9,894 bases of DNA, from positions 1 to 9,894 of the forward strand of contig JAOTZA010000110.1 of the NCBI GenBank assembly GCA_029861655.1, given 5' to 3'. The translations under genes and the position numbers were made by a program. Under the pieces are notes generated by a model. It did not search any database. It saw nothing but the letters and a program-made list of their open reading frames with translations, and was not told the DNA's origin. The DNA is from Acidobacteriota bacterium (GTDB lineage Bacteria > Acidobacteriota > Thermoanaerobaculia > Multivoradales > JAHEKO01). Each line of letters begins with the position of its first letter. Position 1 is the first letter of the stretch. Positions 1 to 7,570 of the stretch are shown here, piece after piece.

Positions 1-2
1 AC

Positions 3-329
3 GGGGAACTGCTCGAGCCGGAGCTCGCCAACCTGCACATCTGGACGGTTGGCGTCGGCAAAAGGCTCGCTCGACGGACATCTCTCGATCTCGTGCTTCA
101 CGGCTACCGCCAAGTTGAGGCTCGGAGCCTCCTGCACGACACCGAGCTGGACGATCGGCCGACCGGTCTCGACCGCGAGATCGGCTGGGAACTCGATGCC
201 GTGTTTGGCTGGCGTCGGTTGGCGGAGTGGGATCTCGAGATAGTCGGCGCCTACTTTCGACCCGGGGACGCCTTCCAGCGACCGGACGACGCCTTTCTCG
301 CCAAAGCGCAGCTGCGCTATCGGTTCTGA
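3..329 (+). CDS. Outer-membrane beta-barrel protein, alginate-export-like (C-terminal part only)
   Basis: The reading frame is open from the left edge of the window, so the start lies upstream and only about 108 C-terminal residues are visible. They show alternating hydrophobic and polar strands, for example LAEWDLEIVGAYFRPGDAF. The protein ends in LRYRF, with a terminal phenylalanine as in substrates of the BAM outer-membrane assembly machinery. The pattern of a sentence-like run N-L-H near the start, then G-W-E-L-D, then F-R-P-G-D-A-F, then a final strand ending in F resembles the C-terminus of the alginate-export (AlgE-like) barrel family. The family call comes from pattern memory and is less certain than the beta-barrel call. 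galE follows 17 bases later on the same strand, which would fit a polysaccharide export or envelope operon. The transported substrate cannot be told from this fragment. Confidence 0.6.
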   Translation, partial: GELLEPELANLHIWTVGVGKRLARRTSLDLVLHGYRQVEARSLLHDTELDDRPTGLDREIGWELDAVFGWRRLAEWDLEIVGAYFRPGDAFQRPDDAFLAKAQLRYRF

Positions 330-346
330 TCACTAGGCGCCTTCGT

Positions 347-1336
347 ATGTCTCGATACTTGATCGTGGGAGGTGCCGGCTACATCGGCTCGCATGTGGTG
401 CGTGCTTTGGTCGAGCGTGGGGACACGGTAGTGGTTCTCGACAATCTCTCGACCGGCCACCTAGAGGCCATCGCAACCAGTGGAGCGAGATTCATTCCAG
501 GAGACGTCTGCGAGGGCAATGGTCTGGACCGACTCTTTCGCTGTCAAGAATTCGACTGCGTGATGCACTTCGCGGCCAGTAGTCTCGTCGGCGAATCTGT
601 CACCAAGCCTCTCGACTACTACGCCAACAACGCCGGCGGTGCCATCCGGTTGCTCGAAGCCATGCAGCGAAATGGAGTCGACAACTTCGTGTTCTCGTCG
701 ACGGCTGCTGTCTATGGTGAACCTTCGCGGGTTCCCATCGAGGAGAGCTGTACGCCGCAGCCCACCAACCCCTACGGCCGCTCGAAGCGCTTCATCGAGC
801 AGTTGCTCGGGGACTGCGCCAAGGCCTACGGGCTGCGTTACGCGGCGTTACGGTACTTCAACGCCGGCGGAGCGTGCCCGTCGGGAGAAATCGGTGAAGA
901 CCACTCGCCTGAGACCCATTTGATTCCTCTCGTCCTCCAGGTCGCCCTCGGGCAACGTGAGCGGATCGACATCTACGGCACCGACTGGCCCACGCCGGAT
1001 GGGACCTGCGTGCGGGACTATGTCCATGTGTGCGATCTGGCGGATGCTCATCTTCTGGCCGCCGATCGCCTCGCCGCGGGCGGCGAGAGCGTGGTCTTCA
1101 ATCTCGGCAACGAGCGGGGCCTCTCGGTTCGTGAGGTGGTGGACCTTGCTCGTCGAGTGACCGGACGGGAGATTCCGGTGCGCGACGCTCCCCGAAGGTC
1201 GGGCGACCCGGCGCGACTGGTCGCGAGCTCGAGCAGAATCCGCTCCGCGTTGGGATGGAGCCCACGGTTCGAAGACCCCGGCGAATTGATCGAGACAGCT
1301 TGGCGCTGGCATCGAGAACACCCCCACGGCTACTAG
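347..1336 (+). CDS. galE: UDP-glucose 4-epimerase
   Basis: This 329-residue protein is an extended short-chain dehydrogenase that interconverts UDP-glucose and UDP-galactose with bound NAD in the cytoplasm, supplying sugars for polysaccharides. Visible hallmarks are the Rossmann glycine motif GGAGYIGS at residues 8-15, the acidic/asparagine NAD contact LDNLSTG at 31-37, the FSSTAAVYG strand at 116-124 carrying the catalytic Ser/Thr, and the catalytic pair Tyr143-xxx-Lys147 (NPYGRSK). Downstream lie the substrate-domain motifs LRYFNAGGA (168-176) and RDYVHVCDLADAH (223-235), and the typical HPHGY end. Length is normal for the family. The frame is open further upstream, but the ATG at 347 places the Rossmann strand immediately after the start, as expected. 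No good Shine-Dalgarno sequence precedes it, so coupling to the barrel gene that ends at 329 is likely. A related UDP-sugar epimerase specificity cannot be excluded. Confidence 0.95.
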   Translation: MSRYLIVGGAGYIGSHVVRALVERGDTVVVLDNLSTGHLEAIATSGARFIPGDVCEGNGLDRLFRCQEFDCVMHFAASSLVGESVTKPLDYYANNAGGAIRLLEAMQRNGVDNFVFSSTAAVYGEPSRVPIEESCTPQPTNPYGRSKRFIEQLLGDCAKAYGLRYAALRYFNAGGACPSGEIGEDHSPETHLIPLVLQVALGQRERIDIYGTDWPTPDGTCVRDYVHVCDLADAHLLAADRLAAGGESVVFNLGNERGLSVREVVDLARRVTGREIPVRDAPRRSGDPARLVASSSRIRSALGWSPRFEDPGELIETAWRWHREHPHGY

Positions 1337-1394
1337 GTTGCAAAACGATTCTATTCTCGGACAAGACCGGCGCGCCGCGTGCTCCCTCCGAGCA

Positions 1395-1427
1395 TTCATC
1401 TTCCGTTCATCTGAACTTCCCTACCCT
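1395..1427 (+). promoter_or_regulatory. Predicted OmpR-family operator (11-bp direct repeats) plus -10 box
   Basis: TTCAT occurs at 1395-1399 and again at 1406-1410, exactly 11 bases apart. A weaker third copy, TTCCC, follows at 1417-1421 in the same phase. Direct repeats with one-helical-turn spacing are the classic binding pattern of winged-helix OmpR/PhoB regulators. A -10-like TACCCT begins at 1422, 11 bases after the second repeat, so transcription would start near 1434. A weak Shine-Dalgarno AAGGG (1439-1443) precedes the ATG at 1453. The promoter call is strengthened by a second copy at 7693-7725 with the same spacing to its -10 box. Which regulator binds is inference; the OmpR-type protein at 5004-5681 is the obvious candidate. 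Confidence 0.6.
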
Positions 1428-1452
1428 TGCCCTGGGTCAAGGGCCACACACG

Positions 1453-2307
1453 ATGGACACTCGCAAGACAATCCTCCTGATCGAAGACAACCCCGACCTG
1501 AGGGCGGCTATCGGCGACGCCCTCGAGAGCCTTGGCTACGAGGTGATCGTCGCTGCCGGAAGCGCTCCGGCACTCGAGATCGCACGCGACGCGAGCTTCG
1601 ATCTCGTGCTGGTCAACGCCTACCCGGACCGCGGGCGAGGGCTCGAAACGGTTGATCAAGTGCGTCGACTCGCCCCGGGCATCCCGGCAGTTCTTGGTTC
1701 AGGCTTTGGCGACGACCTCGATCTTCGCCAACGAGTCGAAACCGGCGACGTCGGGTTTCTGCGGTTACCCTTCTCGCTCGACGGTTTGGCGCGAGCGATC
1801 GAACATAACCTCGACCGACAAACTCCTCGCGATCCCGACCCGGAGATCCCAGTTCCCCTTGCGAATTCAGGCCAGGGCGCTCGATCGTATCGGTTTCAAC
1901 CCTGGCTCGCCGCCGCGGCCGGTCTCGTCTTCGTGCTCGGCTTGGTCTTGCGATTCGGCGCGGTCACTCCCGTGTTGCCGCCTCCGGAGCTCGACAGCAC
2001 GAGTCGAGGAGCCTCGATCCACCTGCTCGAGCCGGTGGGCAAGGTCCCGGGCACACCCAGTCACCTGGTCTGGCGCGATTCGCCCGGCGCCGTCCTGTAC
2101 AAGGTTGTCCTCATGACCGTAGATGAGACCGTGTTGTGGCAAACCGAGACGCAAGCAGCGTTGGTCGAGATTCCACAGTGGCTTGTCGAAGAACTTCACC
2201 CTTCGGTCACCTATCACTGGCAAGTCGAAGGGTTTGACGAGAATCGTTCCCTGATCGGAGAATCGGAGTTCGCGGCATTCTCGAGACTCGGACGACTCGG
2301 AGGATGA
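1453..2307 (+). CDS. Pseudo-receiver domain / membrane helix / Fn3-like domain protein
   Basis: This 284-residue protein has three parts. Residues 6-122 form a CheY-like receiver fold: LLIEDNPDLRAAI at 8-20 supplies the acidic pocket (Glu11, Asp12), and the GFLRLPFSLDGL strand lies at 101-112. The phosphoacceptor aspartate is replaced by Asn55 (FDLVLVNAYP) and the conserved Lys before Pro-Phe is Leu105, so phosphorylation by the normal mechanism is unlikely. Residues 151-168 are a single membrane helix (WLAAAAGLVFVLGLVL), with arginines before it suggesting the receiver is cytoplasmic. Residues 187-276 look like an extracytoplasmic fibronectin-III/Ig-type domain (LVWRDSPGAVLYKVVL, then SVTYHWQVEGFDENRSLIGE). 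The ATG at 1453 is chosen because the receiver begins directly after it and AAGGG lies 9 bases upstream. It converges on the CHAT gene. I recognise no named family for the whole architecture; an inhibitor, scaffold or atypical signal transducer are all possible. Confidence 0.8.
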   Translation: MDTRKTILLIEDNPDLRAAIGDALESLGYEVIVAAGSAPALEIARDASFDLVLVNAYPDRGRGLETVDQVRRLAPGIPAVLGSGFGDDLDLRQRVETGDVGFLRLPFSLDGLARAIEHNLDRQTPRDPDPEIPVPLANSGQGARSYRFQPWLAAAAGLVFVLGLVLRFGAVTPVLPPPELDSTSRGASIHLLEPVGKVPGTPSHLVWRDSPGAVLYKVVLMTVDETVLWQTETQAALVEIPQWLVEELHPSVTYHWQVEGFDENRSLIGESEFAAFSRLGRLGG

Positions 2308-2328
2308 CTCCGGCGACGACGATTCAGC

Positions 2329-4914
2329 CTAGATCGCGGCTCCTTGATTCTCTCTCGCCCTGGCCCTGACGGCCCCGCTCGCCCACGCGAGAGCGAGCAA
2401 CAAGATCGCCACGGTCAGGACCCATGTCGACGATTGCACCCGAAAGACCCTGTCGATCGGTGGGGCTACGCCGACCAGCACGTAGCCACTCCAAAGATGT
2501 GGGGCGCTCCACTGCTCATCCGCGAGAAACTGGAGCTTGGTGCGACGCAGCGCCTCTGCGGGGCTCGACCCGCGGGACAGAAACTCATAGAACCGGCCCA
2601 TGAAGATCGAGGTGGGTTGGTCGCCGACGTCCCAGAGAGTCGCAAGTACCGACTCGGCGCCAGCCGCGAGAAACGAGCCGGTAAGAGATGTCAGGGCCTG
2701 ACCGTCCGCCGTGGCGCCCAGAGCGCTGGAGCAGGCAGCCAGAACTACCAAGGACGAGCCGACCTCGGCCGAGGCGATCTCCCGCGGATAGAGCATCCCG
2801 TCCTCTCCGCCGTGAGGAGACAGAAGCACCGCTGCTCCCAGCCTACGAGATTCACCGACCGCGGTGTGGGTGGCGAAGTGGGTTACGGCCGCCCCGCGGC
2901 GGCTGGCTTCGTGGAAAGCTTGTTCGGTCGCGGCTTCGCCTGTCAAGACACGGTTCTCACCCTTGAACCGGCGCGAGATCTCACCGAGCTCGTGAAGCGA
3001 CGCGGGAAGGGGCTCGAGGGTGAGCCCGGAGGTCAAGTACGCTTCGTTGTGCGGCTCGGTGAGCTCTACGCCGCCAAAGCCCAGAAGGCCAACGGCCCTC
3101 TCCGCAGAGCCGCGTCCGGCGCCGCTCGGCAGAGCCCAAGCGCTGGGCAAGTAGGCGACCGTAGCGCTCTCGAGAAGCGAATCTCCACCTCTCCCTTGCG
3201 GCAACAGCTCAAAAGGCAAATAGCGAATCCCCTTGTCCGGCGCGATGAACAAAGTCGCATCATCCTCTGGCAACGGCACGGCAACGGCAAGAAGAGAGGC
3301 GGCCAGCTCTTTGAGCTCTTGTCTTGGTGGGGCGCGACCCTCCGACAGTTCGCGATGCAGGATCTTTACCCTGCCGAGAAGGGGCTCCGCGGCGCCTACC
3401 CGACTCATTTGCACCGTCGAGGTCTCTGGGTCGAAGCGACTCTGGCGCCCGCTTACCCTCCAGACCAGAACCTGGTCAGCGGCGACAAAATACTCCAGCA
3501 GAACATCTCTTCCGAGCCGCCGACCGATCTCGACGCCGTCGAGTGGCGACACTCCGAGGTCCCTCGTGCCAAGGGCATCCAGCAGATCGCGTGCCTTTGC
3601 CCGCTGCGCGATCTCGAGTGCCCGACCGGCGTAGCCCAGATCGTCTTGGCGCCGGTCCATCTCGGCCAAGGTCAAAACAGCCCCCGAGTAAGCGCGCCGC
3701 TTGTCGGCGAAAAAGGACTCTCGATAGCTTCCGGCGGGCGCCTCCCTGCGCCCGCCTTCGATCGCCGCGATCGCGCTCTCGAAATGAGCCAACGCGGCCT
3801 CCAAGTCGCCGACTGCCAGCTCGACCTCCCCGAGGCCGGTCTGGCTCGACCACACACCCTCGAGGGTACCGCTCTCTTCCGCCAAGCGGCCACCTCTGCC
3901 AAACACTTCACGCGCTTCATCGCTTCGCCCCTCTCCCAGCAGCAACTGCCCGAGGAATACCAGCGTGTCGGTCTCGACCAGACGGTCGCCGCTTTTCGCG
4001 GCCGCCTCGAGCGCTTTGCGATAGGAGGCCTCGGCAGCCTCGAAATCCTCCAAGTTGAGATGGCGGGCGATGCCGATATTCAGTCTCGCGTGAGCAGCGC
4101 TCGACGAGTCGCCACTCTCGACGTAGATCTTCTCCGCCCCTTCGAATTCGACGATGGCACGCAGCGGATCACCCAAGTTCCGGTACACCACACCCAGGTT
4201 CATCTGTACCGAGGCACGCTGGGCGCTCGACAACTCGTCGCTTTTCTCGAGCAGATCGCGATAGAGGTCCAGTGCCTCACGATGAGCACCAAGCCGCTCG
4301 AGCACGACGCCCCGATTGAGTCGTGCCGTTTGGAGCTGCTCTCGAGCCCACCATTCATCGGAGTGAAGAGACGCCAACTCGGCGACCGAGGAGTGAAAAC
4401 GGAGAGCATCCTCGAAACGGCCCGTAACCGTCGCCACCGCACCCAGATTGGCCAGGTTGATCGCCTGGCCCGCGAGATCGTCGTTGTCGCGGTTGATCAC
4501 GAGCGCTTCGCGCAAAACCGCTTCGGCCTCCGCGTAGCTTCCGAGATGCTGCAACGTCAGACCCAGGTTGTTGAGCGAGCGCGAGAGCCGTGGCGCCTCG
4601 CCCAGGCCGCGGCGGAGCCGCAACGCCTCCCGACACTCCCTCTCCGCGGCCCGGTAGTCGCCGAACTGGTCGAGGATCACACAGAGGTTGTTGTGCGCCA
4701 CAGCCTGGGACGACGCGTCCAGCTGCCCATCACGGAGTACCTCCCGGTAGGCGACTCTCGCCTCATCGAGCCGACCGGCACCGTGCAACTCTCGGGCCTC
4801 GTCCAGCGTAACGCCGCTCGTAGACACCGCGCCGCTCGGCCGCCGAGGTCCGAGGCTCAGACACAGGACAACGGCGCCTACGACTCGGGCGGCTGGTGTC
4901 CAACGAAAGAGCAT
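2329..4914 (-). CDS. Exported TPR-CHAT protease-family protein with C-terminal membrane anchor
   Basis: From the ATG at 4914 the product has 861 residues. Residues 1-29 look like a signal peptide (Arg4 and Arg10, then VVGAVVLCLSL). Residues about 35-390 hold roughly nine tetratricopeptide repeats with the usual LG/A/Y spacing, e.g. NNLGLTLQHLGSYAEAEAVL. The CHAT region starts near 435. Its peptidase core carries the catalytic dyad His683 (THFATHTAVG) and Cys728 (VVLAACSSALG), followed by the typical SFLAAGAESVLATLWDVGD segment. CHAT proteins are caspase/separase-like cysteine proteases, usually paired with TPRs that bind a partner. Residues 831-849 (WVLTVAILLLALAWASGAV) form a C-terminal membrane helix with the arginine-rich tail RARAR inside, so TPRs and protease should lie in the periplasm. 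An in-frame GTG at 4938 would add eight residues before the signal peptide and is less likely. The gene is divergent from the regulator at 5004 and ends 21 bases from the convergent pseudo-receiver gene. Confidence 0.88.
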   Translation of the reverse strand: MLFRWTPAARVVGAVVLCLSLGPRRPSGAVSTSGVTLDEARELHGAGRLDEARVAYREVLRDGQLDASSQAVAHNNLCVILDQFGDYRAAERECREALRLRRGLGEAPRLSRSLNNLGLTLQHLGSYAEAEAVLREALVINRDNDDLAGQAINLANLGAVATVTGRFEDALRFHSSVAELASLHSDEWWAREQLQTARLNRGVVLERLGAHREALDLYRDLLEKSDELSSAQRASVQMNLGVVYRNLGDPLRAIVEFEGAEKIYVESGDSSSAAHARLNIGIARHLNLEDFEAAEASYRKALEAAAKSGDRLVETDTLVFLGQLLLGEGRSDEAREVFGRGGRLAEESGTLEGVWSSQTGLGEVELAVGDLEAALAHFESAIAAIEGGRREAPAGSYRESFFADKRRAYSGAVLTLAEMDRRQDDLGYAGRALEIAQRAKARDLLDALGTRDLGVSPLDGVEIGRRLGRDVLLEYFVAADQVLVWRVSGRQSRFDPETSTVQMSRVGAAEPLLGRVKILHRELSEGRAPPRQELKELAASLLAVAVPLPEDDATLFIAPDKGIRYLPFELLPQGRGGDSLLESATVAYLPSAWALPSGAGRGSAERAVGLLGFGGVELTEPHNEAYLTSGLTLEPLPASLHELGEISRRFKGENRVLTGEAATEQAFHEASRRGAAVTHFATHTAVGESRRLGAAVLLSPHGGEDGMLYPREIASAEVGSSLVVLAACSSALGATADGQALTSLTGSFLAAGAESVLATLWDVGDQPTSIFMGRFYEFLSRGSSPAEALRRTKLQFLADEQWSAPHLWSGYVLVGVAPPIDRVFRVQSSTWVLTVAILLLALAWASGAVRARARENQGAAI

Positions 4915-5003
4915 TCGACTTCGGTACCATTCTGGCACGGCGCCCGATCCGATCCGACTCTATGGGGGCAGCGGATCGAGCGCCACCGGACCTGGAGAAA
5001 GCC

Positions 5004-5681
5004 ATGAGAATCCTCGTTGTCGAAGACGAAAAGACCCTCGCAGACGCGGTCGTTGAACTGCTTCGAGACGAGAGCTACGCAGTCGATCTGGCGATCGACG
5101 GCGAGACTGCATCGGAACTCATGGACATCAACACCTACGACTGCGTGTTGTTGGACTGGACGATTCCGGGCCGTTCGGGGATGGAGCTCCTGCGCGAGTG
5201 GCGCCAGACCGGCGACGAAACCCCGGTTTTGATGCTCACGGGCCGCGCCACGGTCGAGGACCGGGTCAGCGGGCTCGACACGGGAGCGGACGACTACCTC
5301 ACAAAGCCGTTTTCGCTGGTCGAGCTCCTGGCCCGGGTTCGCAGCCTTCTCAGGCGCCGACCCAAGACGCTTCAAAGCTCGCTCGCGACCTCCGACGTCG
5401 AGATGGACCGGGCGACACGATCGGTCACCGTAGCCGGTTCGCCGATCGAGCTGTCGCCAAAAGAGTTCGCTCTCCTCGAGTACCTGCTCAACCGGATCGA
5501 CCAGGTGGTGACACGAACAGACATCATCGAACACGTCTGGGACGATTCTTTCGACTCTATGAGCAACCTGGTCGATGTGACCATCTACAAAGTTCGGAAA
5601 AAGATCGACGGCGGCCGTGAGCGAAAACTTCTTCACACTGTCAAAGGTGTCGGCTATGTCTTGAAGAGCGAGCGCTCGTGA
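5004..5681 (+). CDS. OmpR/PhoB-family response regulator
   Basis: This 225-residue cytoplasmic regulator has an N-terminal receiver and a C-terminal winged helix. The receiver keeps every key residue: Glu7/Asp8 acidic pocket (VVEDE), phosphoacceptor Asp51 (CVLLDWTIPGRSG), Thr79 (MLTG) and Lys101 (YLTKPF). The DNA-binding domain spans about 128-222, with ELSPKEFALLEYLL at 149-162, the recognition-helix region SNLVDVTIYKVRKKI at 187-201 and the closing wing TVKGVGYVL at 212-220. The ATG at 5004 is chosen because GGAG lies at 4994-4997, six bases upstream, and the receiver starts right after it; earlier in-frame starts would add unmatched residues. The stop overlaps the histidine kinase start by four bases, so the two are translationally coupled partners. 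It probably binds 11-bp direct repeats such as those at 1395 and 7693 (inference). Confidence 0.95.
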   Translation: MRILVVEDEKTLADAVVELLRDESYAVDLAIDGETASELMDINTYDCVLLDWTIPGRSGMELLREWRQTGDETPVLMLTGRATVEDRVSGLDTGADDYLTKPFSLVELLARVRSLLRRRPKTLQSSLATSDVEMDRATRSVTVAGSPIELSPKEFALLEYLLNRIDQVVTRTDIIEHVWDDSFDSMSNLVDVTIYKVRKKIDGGRERKLLHTVKGVGYVLKSERS

Positions 5682-7462
5682 GAAGGGCCTACTGGATGCC
5701 CCTCATGGTCCTGGCTCTTGGAGCCGGCTCGATCCTGCTTCTCTTGGGAAACAACTGGATCCAGGAGCGCTGGATCGCCGGAGATGTCGGCTCTTTGCGC
5801 GCCATCGAGGAGATCCAGACGCGGATGGCCATCGCCCACTTATGGATCGAGGAGTTCGTCACCGGCGACGACGTAGACCTCGGCGAGATCGAGCACAGCC
5901 TCAACCGGGGCAGCGAACTCGCCGCAACTGTCGCCTTGCGCACCTCTGATCAGAGTCCTGCAACCGGCAGCGGACCGGCGTCCATCCCGGAGCTCGCCGC
6001 CGCTGCCGCACGCCGGATCGACGAGTTCGAACGCCTCACACTCGCCCGCCAACGCGATTACGCCGCGGGCCTCGAAGTCGGAGTTGGCTCGCCTTTCGAC
6101 ACCGCCTACGACGCCGCGTTCGCCGACTTGGGCGCCCATCTGGGTCGACTCGAGCAGGCCCTGATTCTGCGCCTCACCAATTCCGAGCGCCGCGCCCGTC
6201 TGCTGTTTCGGAGCGTTCTGCTCGCTTGGTCATTGATCATCGCACTCGCCGCCGCGGGCCTTTGGAGTCGCGAGAGGAAACAGCGGCAGATCGAGCTCGC
6301 GCTCGGTGACAGCCAGACCCAACTCCTCCAGGCGCAAAAAATGGAGGCGGTCGGGCGTCTTGCCGGTGGTCTGGCGCACGACATCAACAACTACCTGGCC
6401 GCGATCGCAGCGCAGAGCGAGTTGGCGAAAATGAAAGCTGAACCCGGCGGCTCGACCGCAAAACGGATGGACGCGGTTCTGGCAACCACCAAACGCGCGG
6501 GCGCGCTCATCGAGAGGTTGCTGGCGTTTAGCCGGCGTCAACCCGCAAAGCCCGAGTCCGTCGATCTCCACCGGATTCTGGTGGATCTGCACAGTATGCT
6601 GACGCGCTTGCTCGGCGAGGACATCGACCTTCACATCGAATCCTCTCCCGGTCTGTGGCCGATCGAGATCGACGCATCACAGCTCGAACAGATTGTGCTC
6701 AACCTGGCGGTCAACGCGCGCGAAGCGATGCCGACAGGTGGCTCATTGACGATCGGAGCTTTCAACCAACCCGCCGAGAAGCCGCAAAGAGGGTCCGATT
6801 GGGTGGCTCTCCGGGTCGTCGACACCGGTGCTGGGATCCCCGAAAAGATCCGGCACAAGATCTTCGAACCTTTCTTTTCAACCAAGAAAGAGGCTCATAG
6901 CGGGTTGGGGCTGGCGACGGTTCTGGGGATCGTCGAGCAAAACGGCGGCCGGGTCGAGGTCGGGTCGGGAGAAGGCGGCACGACTTTCGAGATCCTCCTG
7001 CCGCGCAGCTCGAAAGAACCCTCGCAACCGACTCTGGACGACGACGCCGGAAGCATCCCACCCGCCGAAGGCGGCTCGATTCTTCTGGTCGAGGACAACG
7101 ACGAGCTCAGGCGATCGACCCACGACCTTCTGGCGACGTGGGGCTACTCTGTGACCCCGGTGCGCGACGGTCTGGCGGCGCTCGAGACCTTCGAGGCCCA
7201 AGAGGAAGGCTTCGACCTGTTGATCACCGATGTCGTGATGCCGGGTTTGAACGGCCGCGAAGTCGCTGAGACACTGCAAGACGCCGACCCGGCCCTCCCC
7301 GTTCTCTACATTTCCGGTCACACCGACGACGTCGTTCTCCGGCACGACCTCGAGGCCGGTAGCGTCGACCTGCTGCAAAAACCTTTCTCGGCTGGGCAAC
7401 TCGCACATCGGGTTCGCGCCGCTCTCGCGCGAGTGACCGATTCCCCACAAGCCCCGAACTGA
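5678..7462 (+). CDS. Membrane-bound hybrid sensor histidine kinase
   Basis: This 594-residue protein starts with GTG inside the overlap GTGA with the upstream regulator stop; a frame right after it gives a clean first membrane helix (about 8-24). A largely helical sensor region of about 150 residues (25-176) with no domain I recognise is followed by a second helix (177-194, SVLLAWSLIIALAAAGLW), so the sensor should be periplasmic. The kinase core has phosphoacceptor His234 (GGLAHDINNYL), N box Asn346 (LNLAVNAREAM), G1 box DTGAGIP at 382-388, F box FEPFF at 396-400 and G2 box GLGLA at 409-413. A complete C-terminal receiver follows: Glu472/Asp473, Asp518 (LLITDVVMPG), Ser546 and Lys568 (LLQKPF). 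There is no PAS, HAMP or Hpt domain visible. The predicted target is the OmpR-type partner at 5004; the attached receiver may compete for phosphate or reset the kinase. Confidence 0.93.
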   Translation: MRRAYWMPLMVLALGAGSILLLLGNNWIQERWIAGDVGSLRAIEEIQTRMAIAHLWIEEFVTGDDVDLGEIEHSLNRGSELAATVALRTSDQSPATGSGPASIPELAAAAARRIDEFERLTLARQRDYAAGLEVGVGSPFDTAYDAAFADLGAHLGRLEQALILRLTNSERRARLLFRSVLLAWSLIIALAAAGLWSRERKQRQIELALGDSQTQLLQAQKMEAVGRLAGGLAHDINNYLAAIAAQSELAKMKAEPGGSTAKRMDAVLATTKRAGALIERLLAFSRRQPAKPESVDLHRILVDLHSMLTRLLGEDIDLHIESSPGLWPIEIDASQLEQIVLNLAVNAREAMPTGGSLTIGAFNQPAEKPQRGSDWVALRVVDTGAGIPEKIRHKIFEPFFSTKKEAHSGLGLATVLGIVEQNGGRVEVGSGEGGTTFEILLPRSSKEPSQPTLDDDAGSIPPAEGGSILLVEDNDELRRSTHDLLATWGYSVTPVRDGLAALETFEAQEEGFDLLITDVVMPGLNGREVAETLQDADPALPVLYISGHTDDVVLRHDLEAGSVDLLQKPFSAGQLAHRVRAALARVTDSPQAPN

Positions 7463-7570
7463 CGTCCCCGGTCAAAGGCCCTGGCGGCGGTGGTATCAAC
7501 TTGAGGCTTGGTCCCCGAGGTGCGGCCCAACATGTCGTGCACCGAAGATGCACTCGACTCCAATCTCCTG

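Noticed and set aside
1368..1377. CGGCGCGCCG palindrome after galE as a terminator
   Set aside because: A ten-base self-complementary run leaves no loop and is not followed by a T tract; likely a high-GC coincidence.
4915..4930. A third copy of the direct-repeat operator before the regulator gene
   Set aside because: Only about 10 of 16 positions match the site at 1395, the half-sites read TTCGA and TACCA, and there is no -10 box at the matching distance.
4933..4947. Sigma-54-like TGGCAC element
   Set aside because: The -12 part is missing: GA instead of GC stands ten bases after the GG.
2344..5007. An 887-codon open frame on the plus strand, antisense to the whole CHAT gene
   Set aside because: Its codons are the exact reverse complements of the CHAT gene codons, so it stays open simply because that gene avoids TTA, CTA and TCA. 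The product is low-complexity and Arg/Pro-rich, whereas the minus strand gives clear TPR and CHAT motifs.
4878..5636. A 252-codon open frame antisense to the OmpR-type regulator
   Set aside because: It has the same codon register as the regulator on the other strand and no recognisable domain; the plus strand carries all receiver and winged-helix residues.
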